A DNA stretch of 64,000 nucleotides from BOG-1155 sp050012495 (GCA_050012495.1 JBEKHB010000017.1:4328-68327); one strand, 5' to 3'; shown: positions 33,780-42,646, counted from the stretch's first letter. Translations and numbers: made by a program. The notes: generated by a model not told the origin, from the sequence alone.

Positions 33780-34320
33780 CTACTGCTTTCTCGGTAATTT
33801 TGTTCATGGGCTGTCCCCCTCCACCGAAGAGGCGGTCCGTCGTAGTGATGCCGCCCTTGGTGGAAGATGCGGACCAGACGACCCTTCCGCTCTCCGTTTC
33901 CACCATCTGGGCGCTCAACGATATCACGTTTGCCATGGCGCTACCCGACCTTATCTCGCCATATTCCCTGACCGTCCCCGTGATGACCGCCTGGGCCTTG
34001 AGGATACCGCCCAGCTTTACGATGTCTTCAGGCGAAGGGACACCGGGCATTGTAACCTCCCCCCTTGTAACCCCCCTCGCAACCTCCCCCACCGGAAGCA
34101 CATAGAGGGCGCCCGTTGCCAGAAGCCTATTGATGAACACATCCCTCACCCTATCGGCAGCCGTGCTCTCCCGCGTCAAATTGACGAAAGGCATCACGGC
34201 GACAGTTTGGATCGCGCCGAAATCCATCTTGTCGTCGCGAAAAGTTTCCCCATGAGTCCCGCAAGCCGTCAGAGAGAGGAGCACCAAAAGGAGGGGCAGA
34301 ACGATATGGACCATTCTCAT
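33751..34320 (-). CDS. CsgG/GNA1162-family lipoprotein
   Basis: The product is about 189 residues with a lipobox (LLSLTACG) and a body that resembles GNA1162/CsgG-type proteins: VAVMPFVNLTRESTAADRVRDVFINRLL, then LGGILKAQAVITGTVREYGE. These lipoproteins sit at the inner face of the outer membrane. It is paralogous in fold to the next gene. The frame is open to 34380, but those codons precede the signal sequence, so ATG 34320 (MRMVHIVL) is preferred; ATG 34314 is equally possible. Confidence 0.76.
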   Translation of the reverse strand: MRMVHIVLPLLLVLLSLTACGTHGETFRDDKMDFGAIQTVAVMPFVNLTRESTAADRVRDVFINRLLATGALYVLPVGEVARGVTRGEVTMPGVPSPEDIVKLGGILKAQAVITGTVREYGEIRSGSAMANVISLSAQMVETESGRVVWSASSTKGGITTTDRLFGGGGQPMNKITEKAVDELITKLFK

Positions 34321-34379
34321 GTTATGTACTATAGAAGCCACTGAGCACTTTATTATAGCCTTGCCGTCGTTGTCAATCA

Positions 34380-36563
34380 TTAAAAGAGTGATATCCTCAA
34401 CTCAGCGTTAATGCCCTTCGACTCTGTGATCAGACCCGGGGATTTACTTTGAATCGACTGATACGACAGGTCCAGGAAGGATCTCCCGTTTATTTTATAT
34501 CTCACACCGGGGGAGAAGATCGTCGTTGACTGTCCGACCTCCGGTGTGACGCTTTCATTGTATGAGAACCTGAACTGAAGGGCGCCCTCGGGAAAGGGCG
34601 ACCAGTTAAACCCGTAGTTCTGCATCGTCCGGACCCCCACCCCGGTCTCACTTAGTCTCTGGACTGACGCGAAGAGGTACATCGTCCTGACGGGCGTGTA
34701 GGCACACGTGGCGGTCGCCTGCCTGGTCAGGGTCGAGGTGGAAGGGACGCCCGCCCCAGAACGGTCCGTGCTCGTGTCCGTAAAGAAGAAGGTCCACGTC
34801 ATGGTTTTGTTGGGGACGATATTGGCGCCCACGGTGACGGTATTCGAATCGAGTTTCGACCCATCCGGCTCTGTTGCGCTAATACGACCTACGTTCAAAT
34901 TCACGTCGAGCCCCTTATACAACCCGGCCGCGTTATTGAGAAAGAACGACTGAGTGTCCTGAGGCTTCCCGCCCAAGGTCTCATCCCTCCCGCTCACAAC
35001 GATGCTGTCGGTGAGCGCCGGAAGGGGGGTTGCTATGAGGGAGGCAGTATAGATGTAAGCGTTCTCCCGCTGGTTCGCCTGCTCGCCGGTCTCCCACGCG
35101 AATCGGGCGCTTGTGGCAAAGATGCTGCTGAAGCGGTAGTTCGATGAAAGCCCGTTGGTAAGGGTCGAGGTTTCCAGGCCGGAGCTACTGTTCTTGCTGA
35201 GAAAATATGAGGATTCGTAGTCAAGAAGTGAGTTGGTGAGGATCCGGTACCTGACCGTCGTGTTTGTGACCTCAGATGTGGAATCAAACCTTTGCTTTTG
35301 CGACTGCTGGAGGGTTTGCGTCACAAAGGCCTGAAGCTCGGTCACGAAGATGTCCTGGAAGCTGCTTGCGCCGGTCACCGTGGCCGCCAGAGGGTTCACC
35401 ACGACCTTGATGTACCTCGTCTTTACCTGGGCGATCGGGATGTCGAACCTGTTCTGAAAAGCCCCGAAGGCCGCCGGGAAGACGGTCTGGACCAGGGTCC
35501 ACGTGAGGTTGTCGCTGCTCGTGTAAATGTCCCAGGAGAAAGAGGCGGCTATAGTGGCGGGGAGAGTCCGGTCGACCCACACCTGAAGGTCGTTCACTTC
35601 CGCCGGGTTCAGAAAATCGAGGCCTATGTCCCGCGGCTGCTGGGGTGGCCCGGGAGGAGGAAGACCTATGTTGATGCCGGCAGACACGGTCAAGTTGGCG
35701 TCGATGAGGGCAACGTTGGGGCTGAGGGCGCCGAGGGTGGGCGTGTTTGTGAGAGAGAAAAGGCCGCTGTAAGGAAAAACCTGGACGCTCGCCGTCCCGC
35801 CTGCACCGGTCGCGGACGTGGTAACCTCGTTTTTTATCACATTGAAGCTCGTGCCAAAGAGCAGTCGCCCGCCGAAAAACGTATTGTTATAAGTCCCCGT
35901 CCCGTTCTGGGTCACGTTGACTGTGTCGGCGTCGTGTAACTTGTCCTGCGTGTCGATATAGGTACCGTAGTAGCGAAGATCGAGCCCTTTGTAAGCATAG
36001 TGTGAGATGAGCGTAAGGTTGTCGCTCGCTGTGTCGTTGGTCGTATGGCGCAGGTCGTACGTGTCGATATGATCGTATCTGAAATTGAATAGGGGCAGAC
36101 CCGCCGGCGTCCAGTTGAACAAGGCCTGGTAGTCCTTATTCACCAGCGTAACCGTCGGCGTCCGGGACGCCGCCTGCTGCTGCTCGTTCAGGAAATAGCC
36201 GATAGCCGCGGTATAGATCGGGTCTTTCAGGGTAAGGGTTGCGCTGGGCAGAACGTTCGTGCTTGTCGAGGTGACCTCCTGCTGGCCGGTCTGTTTCTGA
36301 TTTGTGACTTCCTTTTGAAAGACACCGGTCGCATCGAAGGTCAGCTTCGGAAAAATAGTCTTGTCGATGAGAAAGGTGTAGCGCTCCTGGTAACTCACGG
36401 AATCGGATTTCACCGTCTGACCGCTCTCCGTCGTTTTGGTCGAAAGGTTGTTGTACTGCTCGTCTATGAGGCCGGATATGGAGTCGGCCATTGCGCCCCC
36501 AGGGGGCAGTAACGGCAAAACCAGAGCGACCGCCAATAGTATGGAAAACGTCCTGCCATTCAC
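34380..36563 (-). CDS. Outer-membrane beta-barrel protein with inserted discoidin-like domain
   Basis: The product is 727 residues with a signal peptide and many alternating amphipathic strands ending in a C-terminal phenylalanine (LRISLF), the mark of outer-membrane barrels. Around residues 310-415 a different segment (LQVWVDRTLP, FSWDIYTSSDNLTWTLVQTV, RYIKVVVNPL) resembles an F5/8-type C (discoidin) jelly roll, a binding module that would project from the surface. No TonB plug is seen. Set beside 26- and 16-heme cytochromes, it is a strong candidate for the porin sheath of a porin-cytochrome conduit. It begins 30 bases after the propeller gene ends. Confidence 0.82.
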   Translation of the reverse strand: MNGRTFSILLAVALVLPLLPPGGAMADSISGLIDEQYNNLSTKTTESGQTVKSDSVSYQERYTFLIDKTIFPKLTFDATGVFQKEVTNQKQTGQQEVTSTSTNVLPSATLTLKDPIYTAAIGYFLNEQQQAASRTPTVTLVNKDYQALFNWTPAGLPLFNFRYDHIDTYDLRHTTNDTASDNLTLISHYAYKGLDLRYYGTYIDTQDKLHDADTVNVTQNGTGTYNNTFFGGRLLFGTSFNVIKNEVTTSATGAGGTASVQVFPYSGLFSLTNTPTLGALSPNVALIDANLTVSAGINIGLPPPGPPQQPRDIGLDFLNPAEVNDLQVWVDRTLPATIAASFSWDIYTSSDNLTWTLVQTVFPAAFGAFQNRFDIPIAQVKTRYIKVVVNPLAATVTGASSFQDIFVTELQAFVTQTLQQSQKQRFDSTSEVTNTTVRYRILTNSLLDYESSYFLSKNSSSGLETSTLTNGLSSNYRFSSIFATSARFAWETGEQANQRENAYIYTASLIATPLPALTDSIVVSGRDETLGGKPQDTQSFFLNNAAGLYKGLDVNLNVGRISATEPDGSKLDSNTVTVGANIVPNKTMTWTFFFTDTSTDRSGAGVPSTSTLTRQATATCAYTPVRTMYLFASVQRLSETGVGVRTMQNYGFNWSPFPEGALQFRFSYNESVTPEVGQSTTIFSPGVRYKINGRSFLDLSYQSIQSKSPGLITESKGINAELRISLF

Positions 36564-36593
36564 GCTATTCTCGGCCGCCGATCAGGCCTTGTC

Positions 36594-38057
36594 CTACCTT
36601 CCCCCCATTACCGCGACCTGGTGAGGGGCCTCGCCGACGTCGATAACTGAAAGGGTTTTCCTGCTGATGAGATTCACGATATCCAGTCTCATCGAATCCC
36701 GACCGACCATAAGCAGGTTATTCATGTCGCCGTCTATGGCCATGTCGGTGACGTCTCCCCCGGCACCGATGTAGTCGACGGGCACTAAGGCGTTGGGGTC
36801 ATAGACCCCTACGGAGCGGTCGCCCACCCTCCCCATGTAGATGAGACCCGTAGCCGTATCGATCTTTATCGAGCGCAAGCCCATGGTCACGGGCATCCGT
36901 TTGACGGAGAGTTTCCCCGTGTCTATGAGGCTCATATAGGGGGACCACTCATGGACCACGTAAAGGGTATCCCCCTGACTGTTGATCTGGCATCGAAGGG
37001 GGCCCGAGTCCGTGCCGATGGTAGTCACGAGTGCCCTGTTGGCGATGTCGATAACCGAGACGGAGCTCGACATACGGTTCAGCACGTAGGCTCTCCTGCC
37101 CAAAGAGTCGACGAGCACCCATTCAGGTCCGTTTCCGACTGTGACCCTCCCCCGCTCCGCCAGAGAGGCGGTATCGATGATGCTCACGGTGTTCGAGCCT
37201 GTGTTCGTGGACAGGAGGGTTTTTCCGTCGGCCGTGAGGGCCAGTGCCTCGGGACGATCGCCCAGGGTGAATCTGATCCTGTCGGTGATCTCGCTTGCGA
37301 TCACATCGACAACCTCTACTGCGTCGGCCGCGGGAACGGCCACGTAGGCCTTGAGACCGGTCTGATCGAGGGCAATCCCCGCCGGTCCCCCCTCGGTGGC
37401 GATTACCCCTGCGACCTCGCCTGCCTTCTTGTCGAAAATCGTGATCGTATTCGAGGCCCTATTCGTCGCGTACCCTGTGAGACCGCTGACAGGCCGGGGC
37501 GGAATGCTGACAAAGAAATCAGGCCTGAAGCTGAAGCCACCCCTTACGGCTCCCCCGGTTCGAAAGGCGAAACTTAAAACGGAGGCCCTCCTTTTCTCCA
37601 CACGGAAGGGAAAGGAGATCGTCACAGGGGTCTGGGGCACCAGAAGCGCCGCCTCGCCCCCCTCGCCCCGCAGAAAGGCGTCTTTCACCTTGAGCCTGAA
37701 ACCTTCATAGAGGCCGGGGGGCAGCTCGGCCTCCCCCAGAAAGCGCTGCCTCGTCATCTCTCTGCCCCGGAGATCCGTAAGCTTAAGGCTGAACGGATAC
37801 TCGCTTCCATCGACACTCCTGGCGAAAATCCCCTCGATGCCGAACCTGAGTCTGCCGGCCTCCTGGACGAAGGGCTCCACGTAGAGAAGGACCTCCCCCT
37901 CATCCTGGAGAGGCGGCTGTATCTGGGGGAGCATCGACTGGCAGCCGGTAAAAAGGAAAAGAAGCGCAAAAACAACCAAAGCGCGAAGGTAAAGAGATCG
38001 ACCCGGCAACGAGCCGTGAACAGCGATCCTCCGTGAACGTCCCCTTCTTACGCCCAT
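36594..38057 (-). CDS. YVTN-type beta-propeller lipoprotein
   Basis: The product is about 487 residues with a lipobox (LFLFTGCQS). An N-terminal beta-sandwich region of about 170 residues leads into a propeller of YVTN/40-residue repeats (AYVAVPAADAVEVVDVIA, LLSTNTGSNTVSIIDTA, AYVLNRMSSSVSVIDIA and so on). Such propellers are frequent in surface layers and near extracellular cytochromes. AAAAAAGGGGGGCAGC precedes ATG 38057. It is the first gene after the terminator that follows the OmcS-type gene, so its expression may depend on read-through. Confidence 0.82.
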   Translation of the reverse strand: MGVRRGRSRRIAVHGSLPGRSLYLRALVVFALLFLFTGCQSMLPQIQPPLQDEGEVLLYVEPFVQEAGRLRFGIEGIFARSVDGSEYPFSLKLTDLRGREMTRQRFLGEAELPPGLYEGFRLKVKDAFLRGEGGEAALLVPQTPVTISFPFRVEKRRASVLSFAFRTGGAVRGGFSFRPDFFVSIPPRPVSGLTGYATNRASNTITIFDKKAGEVAGVIATEGGPAGIALDQTGLKAYVAVPAADAVEVVDVIASEITDRIRFTLGDRPEALALTADGKTLLSTNTGSNTVSIIDTASLAERGRVTVGNGPEWVLVDSLGRRAYVLNRMSSSVSVIDIANRALVTTIGTDSGPLRCQINSQGDTLYVVHEWSPYMSLIDTGKLSVKRMPVTMGLRSIKIDTATGLIYMGRVGDRSVGVYDPNALVPVDYIGAGGDVTDMAIDGDMNNLLMVGRDSMRLDIVNLISRKTLSVIDVGEAPHQVAVMGGR

Positions 38058-38140
38058 GCTGCCCCCCTTTTTTCCGAAGCAAATGTTGCGATGAGCCGGC
38101 CTAACATGTTCATTAGATAACTCCGCAAAAGAAATTGCAA

Positions 38141-38173
38141 GAAAAAAGAGGGCCGGCATCTGCCGGCCCTCTT
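38141..38173 (-). terminator. Intrinsic terminator after the OmcS-type cytochrome gene
   Basis: On the minus strand a perfect 13-bp stem (AAGAGGGCCGGCA with its complement TGCCGGCCCTCTT) with a two-base loop is followed by a run of six T. It lies 44 bases after the OmcS-type stop and before the beta-propeller gene, inside the operon. Confidence 0.88.
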
Positions 38174-38216
38174 CTATTCCCTTATGGCATGTCATGCCAT
38201 GCGCGAAACAGGGGTT

Positions 38217-39590
38217 CTAGTCCTGGGCGTGGCATTTGTTGCAAAGCGACCGCTGGAAAGCCCCAAAGACCGTCACAGGCCGGTCGTAGTAGGCAGCCCG
38301 CACCTGAGTCGAGAGCATGCCATCGGCGTAGCTCGGGTTACTGGCTGTCGTGTCCGTGCCCGGCCAAACAGCGGCGCCGGCGGTGGTTACGTAGGTGATG
38401 AACTCTCCCTCGGGATTCCACCTGAGGGCATCCCTCCAACCCGATGCGTGGGCTCTGTGACAAGAGAGGCACGACGCCTGGTCCGACGAGCCGGCTCCGG
38501 CTTTCGCGGCGGTAACCGTTCCCGTGTTATCCGCGAGTGGGGCCAGGACCTTCACGTCGTTGCTGCCCGTCATGAAGGGGACGAGAGAGAGGTATGCAGT
38601 CGCAATGCTGCCGGTCATGTTGCCGGAGCTGACATAATTGTTGTAGTTGGTCTGCTCGGTACCCGAGCTCAGGACCGCACTTGCATCCACCGGGTGATAG
38701 TGACTGCCGGAACCATTTAGGAACGCCGTGTGGCACGTGGCGCACCAGGCGCCCCAGGGCTGCTGGTTTCCGCCGGACCCTACACCGTAGGCGACCCGGA
38801 CCTGGTTGGTAGCCTCCGTCTGGTTATAGGTTGACGGTGCGATCGCCATGGGCACCCCGCCGTAGGGGATCTGCACGGCGGCAGCCGTGTAGGTAGCGTA
38901 TCCCGCAAGGAGCCGGTAGACGCCTACTGCCTGGTTCGTGCCGGGGGCCTGCACCCCGGCTGTCCCTATCCCGGGAACCGAAGTGGGGTACGAGCCCGAG
39001 CCGATGATCGGAAGGGCAGCGGTGATGTTGCCTAACATATTTTGAATGGCTCCCGTGGAGTCCCTTCTCATCTTGTTGTGCGGGTCGTGACAGGAGTTGC
39101 AGTATAAGCTGGTAGAGGAGAAGGTTCCGCCGGGCGCCGTCGCGTAGCCCGAAAGATTCGTCATGCCGTAGTCCGCAGCGATGATGTTGTGGCCATGACC
39201 GCCACCGGGGTTGCTCGTCGTGGAACCGTGCGACGAGTAGCTAAAATTCATCAGGAGCCAAGCGAAATCCCCGCCTGGGTTCCGATTCACCGGGATCGAA
39301 GACGGGTTAGTCCCTCCGGAAAAGGGCCAGGTCATAACATGGTAGCTTCCGATTGAAGGATTCGCGTGGCAGTTGAGACACGTGGAACTCTGGTCGGTGC
39401 CCGTTAAGAGCATCGGGCCTCCCGTTGCCGATCCCGGCGCCCCGCCCGTGACCGTCGGATTAGGCGTATTATGCATGGCGTGGCAGCCGGCGCAGTCGGC
39501 GACGCCGCCGGAATGGAAAGCGAAGGCCGTACCGCCAAGGCCGATCGCACATACTACTAAAAACATTGTAAACCATAACTTCAATCTCAT
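38217..39590 (-). CDS. omcS: OmcS-type hexaheme nanowire cytochrome
   Basis: The product is 457 residues. A signal peptide ends at AFA and the mature chain starts FHSGGVADCAGCHAMHN, almost exactly as Geobacter sulfurreducens OmcS does. Six CxxCH motifs match in order and context: CAGCH, CLNCH, CNSCHDPH, CATCH, CLSCHRAHASG and CNKCHAQD at the C-terminus. Shared landmarks include GGPMLL, SYH, GGDFAW, GHN and APSTYNxTEA. OmcS polymerises into micrometre-long filaments with a continuous heme chain. The ATG 39590 has GAGGAGG five bases upstream; the GTG just before it is the alternative. An efficient terminator follows the gene. The symbol denotes homology; polymerisation is inferred. Confidence 0.9.
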   Translation of the reverse strand: MRLKLWFTMFLVVCAIGLGGTAFAFHSGGVADCAGCHAMHNTPNPTVTGGAPGSATGGPMLLTGTDQSSTCLNCHANPSIGSYHVMTWPFSGGTNPSSIPVNRNPGGDFAWLLMNFSYSSHGSTTSNPGGGHGHNIIAADYGMTNLSGYATAPGGTFSSTSLYCNSCHDPHNKMRRDSTGAIQNMLGNITAALPIIGSGSYPTSVPGIGTAGVQAPGTNQAVGVYRLLAGYATYTAAAVQIPYGGVPMAIAPSTYNQTEATNQVRVAYGVGSGGNQQPWGAWCATCHTAFLNGSGSHYHPVDASAVLSSGTEQTNYNNYVSSGNMTGSIATAYLSLVPFMTGSNDVKVLAPLADNTGTVTAAKAGAGSSDQASCLSCHRAHASGWRDALRWNPEGEFITYVTTAGAAVWPGTDTTASNPSYADGMLSTQVRAAYYDRPVTVFGAFQRSLCNKCHAQD

Positions 39591-39838
39591 CACATCCTCC
39601 TCAACTTGTTGTCCTCTCTCCGGCAGCCCGGCCGTCCCTTATCTGGACCCGTCGGCTTTGTGCCCCCACCTCTCGCTGGGTTTACCTTTTTCGGAGGATG
39701 GGTGAACCAATTCGATCAAACCTAAACTCCCCTTCCCTCGTAAACGCTCCTGCAATCCTGCTTTGCCCGCCTCATCACCTCCCTGCCGGTTTTCGACTTC
39801 TTTCTTCTCTTGAACAATATATTTGTCATGGCGCCTCA

Positions 39839-40840
39839 CTAGTAGCTCACCGTGTAAACGTTAACCCCTCTTTTCGCGTTCTGGGTCACATATACCTTGC
39901 CGCTCGCGTCGACGGCGACATCGTCGGGGGCTATCAGATTCCCCCGCTTGGCCCCTCTGTATCCGAACTGGGTGACGTACTTGAAGTTCCCGTCAAAGAC
40001 CATAACGGTCGATTTCAGCCTATCGACTACGAGGTAATTTCCCCGGCTGTCGAGCGCGATCCCCCTCACGAGGTTGAACTTGCCGGGGGCGCTTCCCGGC
40101 CTGCCGAAGGAGGCCATTTTCTTGTCCGGATAGAGTCGGTAGGCGGAAAAAAGGACGGGGATGGTAAAAAGTATGCTCCCGTCATCCGCTACGCCAAACC
40201 CCAACATCTCCACATCTTCTCTCATCGTCTCTTTCAACGAAAGCATAGAAAAAATGTCATACCCATCCTTGAAGGCGCCGTCGGGATCGGTCACGACGAC
40301 CTTGAGCCCCATAAGGTCCGCCAGATAGAGCCTGTTGTTGAGAGAGACCATACGGCCCGGTGAGAAACCCGAGAACTGAGAAGGGAGGTTCTTGATCTCT
40401 ATTTTTCCCGTAGGCTCTCCCCTGAAGTTGCACCGGACGACGGCGTAGCGGCTCTCAGGAGGGGGACCGTATGCGAGGAGCAGGATGTCGCCCTTGCTGT
40501 CAACCGAAAGATCGGCAATTGATCCGACTGCGAGGTCGTCGCCAAAGCGGTAAATCTCCATACCTCGCTCGTTGAAGACCCGGACCTCATTTCCGGAAAG
40601 CACCGATATTTCATGCCTTTCCTTATCGCTGACAACCCTGGGCGCGCTATAGAGTATAGGTCCGGTAAAATTCGAGAGGCTGTAGAGAAAAGTTGCCTGT
40701 ACCCCGGCCCTTAAGTAAGCGGGGTATCCTGCCGATAAGAACATCAGAGCAAAAGCGACGAGGAGAGTTTGCCCCGTTCTGCTGATTCTCTTGTTCTTCC
40801 CCGGCCTCATGGTCCTCTTGAGCGTCCTCTCCATATACAT
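39839..40840 (-). CDS. Exported NHL-repeat beta-propeller protein
   Basis: The product is about 333 residues with a signal anchor or signal peptide (TLLVAFALMFLSAGYPAYLRA) and NHL-like blades (SVDSKGDILLLAYGPP, IALDSRGNYLVVDRLKSTVMVF, VAVDASGKVYVTQNAKRGVNVY). It is the first gene of the nanowire operon, directly behind a sigma-54 promoter and an 18-bp direct repeat whose CCAAGG may serve as ribosome-binding site for ATG 40840; ATG 40834 and 40810 are alternatives. By context it may guide or cap the OmcS-type filament encoded next, 248 bases downstream. Confidence 0.82.
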   Translation of the reverse strand: MYMERTLKRTMRPGKNKRISRTGQTLLVAFALMFLSAGYPAYLRAGVQATFLYSLSNFTGPILYSAPRVVSDKERHEISVLSGNEVRVFNERGMEIYRFGDDLAVGSIADLSVDSKGDILLLAYGPPPESRYAVVRCNFRGEPTGKIEIKNLPSQFSGFSPGRMVSLNNRLYLADLMGLKVVVTDPDGAFKDGYDIFSMLSLKETMREDVEMLGFGVADDGSILFTIPVLFSAYRLYPDKKMASFGRPGSAPGKFNLVRGIALDSRGNYLVVDRLKSTVMVFDGNFKYVTQFGYRGAKRGNLIAPDDVAVDASGKVYVTQNAKRGVNVYTVSY

Positions 40841-40843
40841 TGA

Positions 40844-40881
40844 GCCTTGGTGTCCTGATATATGCCTTGGTGTCCTGATAT
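40844..40881 (-). repeat. 18-bp direct repeat at 20-bp spacing in the leader of the nanowire operon
   Basis: ATATCAGGACACCAAGGC (minus strand) occurs at 40881-40864 and 40861-40844. The 20-bp period equals two helical turns. The copies begin at the last base of the -12 element and run up to the start codon of the NHL gene. Confidence 0.85.
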
Positions 40882-40896
40882 GCAACTTGCATTCCA
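40881..40896 (-). promoter_or_regulatory. Sigma-54 (-24/-12) promoter of the nanowire operon
   Basis: The minus strand reads TGGAATGCAAGTTGCA, with GG and GC separated by exactly 10 bases and the TTGCA element intact. The -24 box (TGGAA) deviates from TGGCA at one base. The predicted transcript starts near 40870, about 30 bases before the NHL gene, and an NtrC-type activator gene ends 161 bases upstream. Confidence 0.65.
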
Positions 40897-41056
40897 CAAA
40901 GCATTATTCCGGAAAACAGGCTCTATTCCTAAAGATTCCAGGGCCTGCTACATCCGGTAGCCGATTCATAGCGATATTTCCCCCACCCTACTGGGGAGCT
41001 ATACGCAGTCTTACATGAGTGAACAGGTTAAGTTAACTACGCGTGCCTTGGGCAGG

Positions 41057-42436
41057 CTAGGCGTCGGCGTTGATGCCGAATTTTTGCATGCGGTATCTGA
41101 GGGAATCCCTGCTGATGTCGAGGAGCTTCGCGGCTCTTGTCTGGTTTCTTGCGGTCATGTCGAGGGCTTGTCTCACGAGGGTCTCTTCCAGCTTTTCCAT
41201 CGAGATCCCTTCCGGCGGAATGCGGAAACCCTTTGCGAGCCCGTCAGGGCTCTGCGCCTGCCCCAGCACATCCAGGGGCAGATGCTCCATAAGCAGCGTG
41301 TCCCCTTCTCCCAGGATCATCGCTCTTTCGACGACGTTTCGCAGTTCACGCACATTGCCCGGCCAGTGGTAACCCAGGAGAAAGGTTTCGACTTCTTTGG
41401 AGATCTTCTGGACATTCTTGTGAAAATCCTGATTGTATTTATGGACGAAATACTCCGCGAGCGGGAGAACATCATCCCGCCGGTCCCTCAGAGGAGGAAG
41501 TCGGATGGCGACAATGTTGATCCGGTAAAAAAGATCTTCTCTGAACCGCCCTTCCCCTATGAGTTTTCTCAAATCATTGTTTGTCGCCGTAATGATCCGG
41601 ACGTCGACGCTGATACCCTTGATCCCTCCCATCCTGCGGAACGTTTTCTCCTCGATCAGCCTCAAAATTTTCGCCTGCATGCCGGGATTCATGTCCCCTA
41701 TCTCATCGAGGAACAGAGAACCTCCGTCGGCTACTTCGAGAAGGCCCTTCTTCACTTCTTTGGCGTCGGTAAACGCTCCTTTCTCATGACCGCAGAGCTC
41801 ATTCTCCAGCATATGCTCGGCAACACCCGCGCAATTCACGGTAACAAAGGCCATGTTCTCGCGCCTGCTCCCATAATGAATGGCGCGAGCAATGATCTCT
41901 TTACCAGTCCCGCTCTCCCCCTGAATCAAGACGGTTGCCGCGTCATTGGCAGCCACCTTCTCCGTCATCAGGAGGATCTTACGCATCGCCTCGCTGGCGC
42001 CGACAATGTGAGAGAACCCTGCATGCTCCTTTCCCGCCTGTCTGAGGTATTTCACTTCCCTTTTGAGACGAGATGTCTCCAGGGCTTTTTCTACCGAAAG
42101 GAGAAGTTTGCTGAAGTCGAAGGGTTTGGTGATGTAGTCAAAGGCCCCTAACTTCATGGCCCTCACTATCCGATCCACGTCCTCGAAAGCGGTGATCATG
42201 ATAGGGATAATGCCCTGATCTATCTTGAGCGCCTTCTCCAGGACCTCGAAACCATCCATCCCGGGCAGCTTGAAATCGATGAGTACCAGATCGGGGGCCT
42301 CCTCCCGCACCTTCTGCAGCGCTTCTTCGCCCGTTTCAGCCAGCACTACCCGGTAGCCGGCCTTTTCTAAATTCTTCTGAAGGCTCCACCTGATCAGGTA
42401 CTCGTCATCCACTACCACGATGGTTCTCTCAGTCAT
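41057..42436 (-). CDS. Sigma-54-dependent response regulator (NtrC family)
   Basis: The product is 459 residues: a receiver (VDDEYLIRW, phosphoacceptor D in LIDFKLPGMDG, K in ITKPFD), an AAA+ domain with Walker A GESGTGKE and a DEIGDM Walker B region, and a C-terminal Fis-type helix-turn-helix (RAAKLLDISRDSLRYRMQKFG). The sigma-54 contact loop reads GAFTDA instead of the consensus GAFTGA. It is oriented toward the adjacent sigma-54 promoter of the nanowire operon, which it most likely controls. No kinase is adjacent; the heme-linked kinase at 24618-26057 is a candidate partner. The NHL gene's promoter lies directly behind its stop. Confidence 0.92.
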   Translation of the reverse strand: MTERTIVVVDDEYLIRWSLQKNLEKAGYRVVLAETGEEALQKVREEAPDLVLIDFKLPGMDGFEVLEKALKIDQGIIPIMITAFEDVDRIVRAMKLGAFDYITKPFDFSKLLLSVEKALETSRLKREVKYLRQAGKEHAGFSHIVGASEAMRKILLMTEKVAANDAATVLIQGESGTGKEIIARAIHYGSRRENMAFVTVNCAGVAEHMLENELCGHEKGAFTDAKEVKKGLLEVADGGSLFLDEIGDMNPGMQAKILRLIEEKTFRRMGGIKGISVDVRIITATNNDLRKLIGEGRFREDLFYRINIVAIRLPPLRDRRDDVLPLAEYFVHKYNQDFHKNVQKISKEVETFLLGYHWPGNVRELRNVVERAMILGEGDTLLMEHLPLDVLGQAQSPDGLAKGFRIPPEGISMEKLEETLVRQALDMTARNQTRAAKLLDISRDSLRYRMQKFGINADA

Positions 42437-42646
42437 TGAGTTCCCCCGAGGCTATCTCCCTTCCTTTCGTTCTCTTTCACTTTCTTTAAGATAATCTCCC
42501 GGACGCATCGGCGCCCGACCCTATGCCTCGCGTTCCCATAAAAAAACAGCTTAACATGTCCCGCGCGCCAAAGTCTCTTGTCGTCTGCAAAGGCCCTCAT
42601 GTCTTTACCCATTTCAATGAGGGAAAGTCAGGGCGGTAAATTTGGG

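Noticed and set aside
39639..39839. 66-codon minus-strand frame between the NHL and OmcS-type genes, starting with GTG overlapping the NHL stop
   Set aside because: The composition is highly charged with no motif, and the GTG has no clear ribosome-binding site; it may simply be the leader of the OmcS-type gene. Worth a check for expression.
41015..42151. 378-codon plus-strand open frame opposite the sigma-54 activator
   Set aside because: The activator on the other strand has complete catalytic motifs; this frame has no family similarity.
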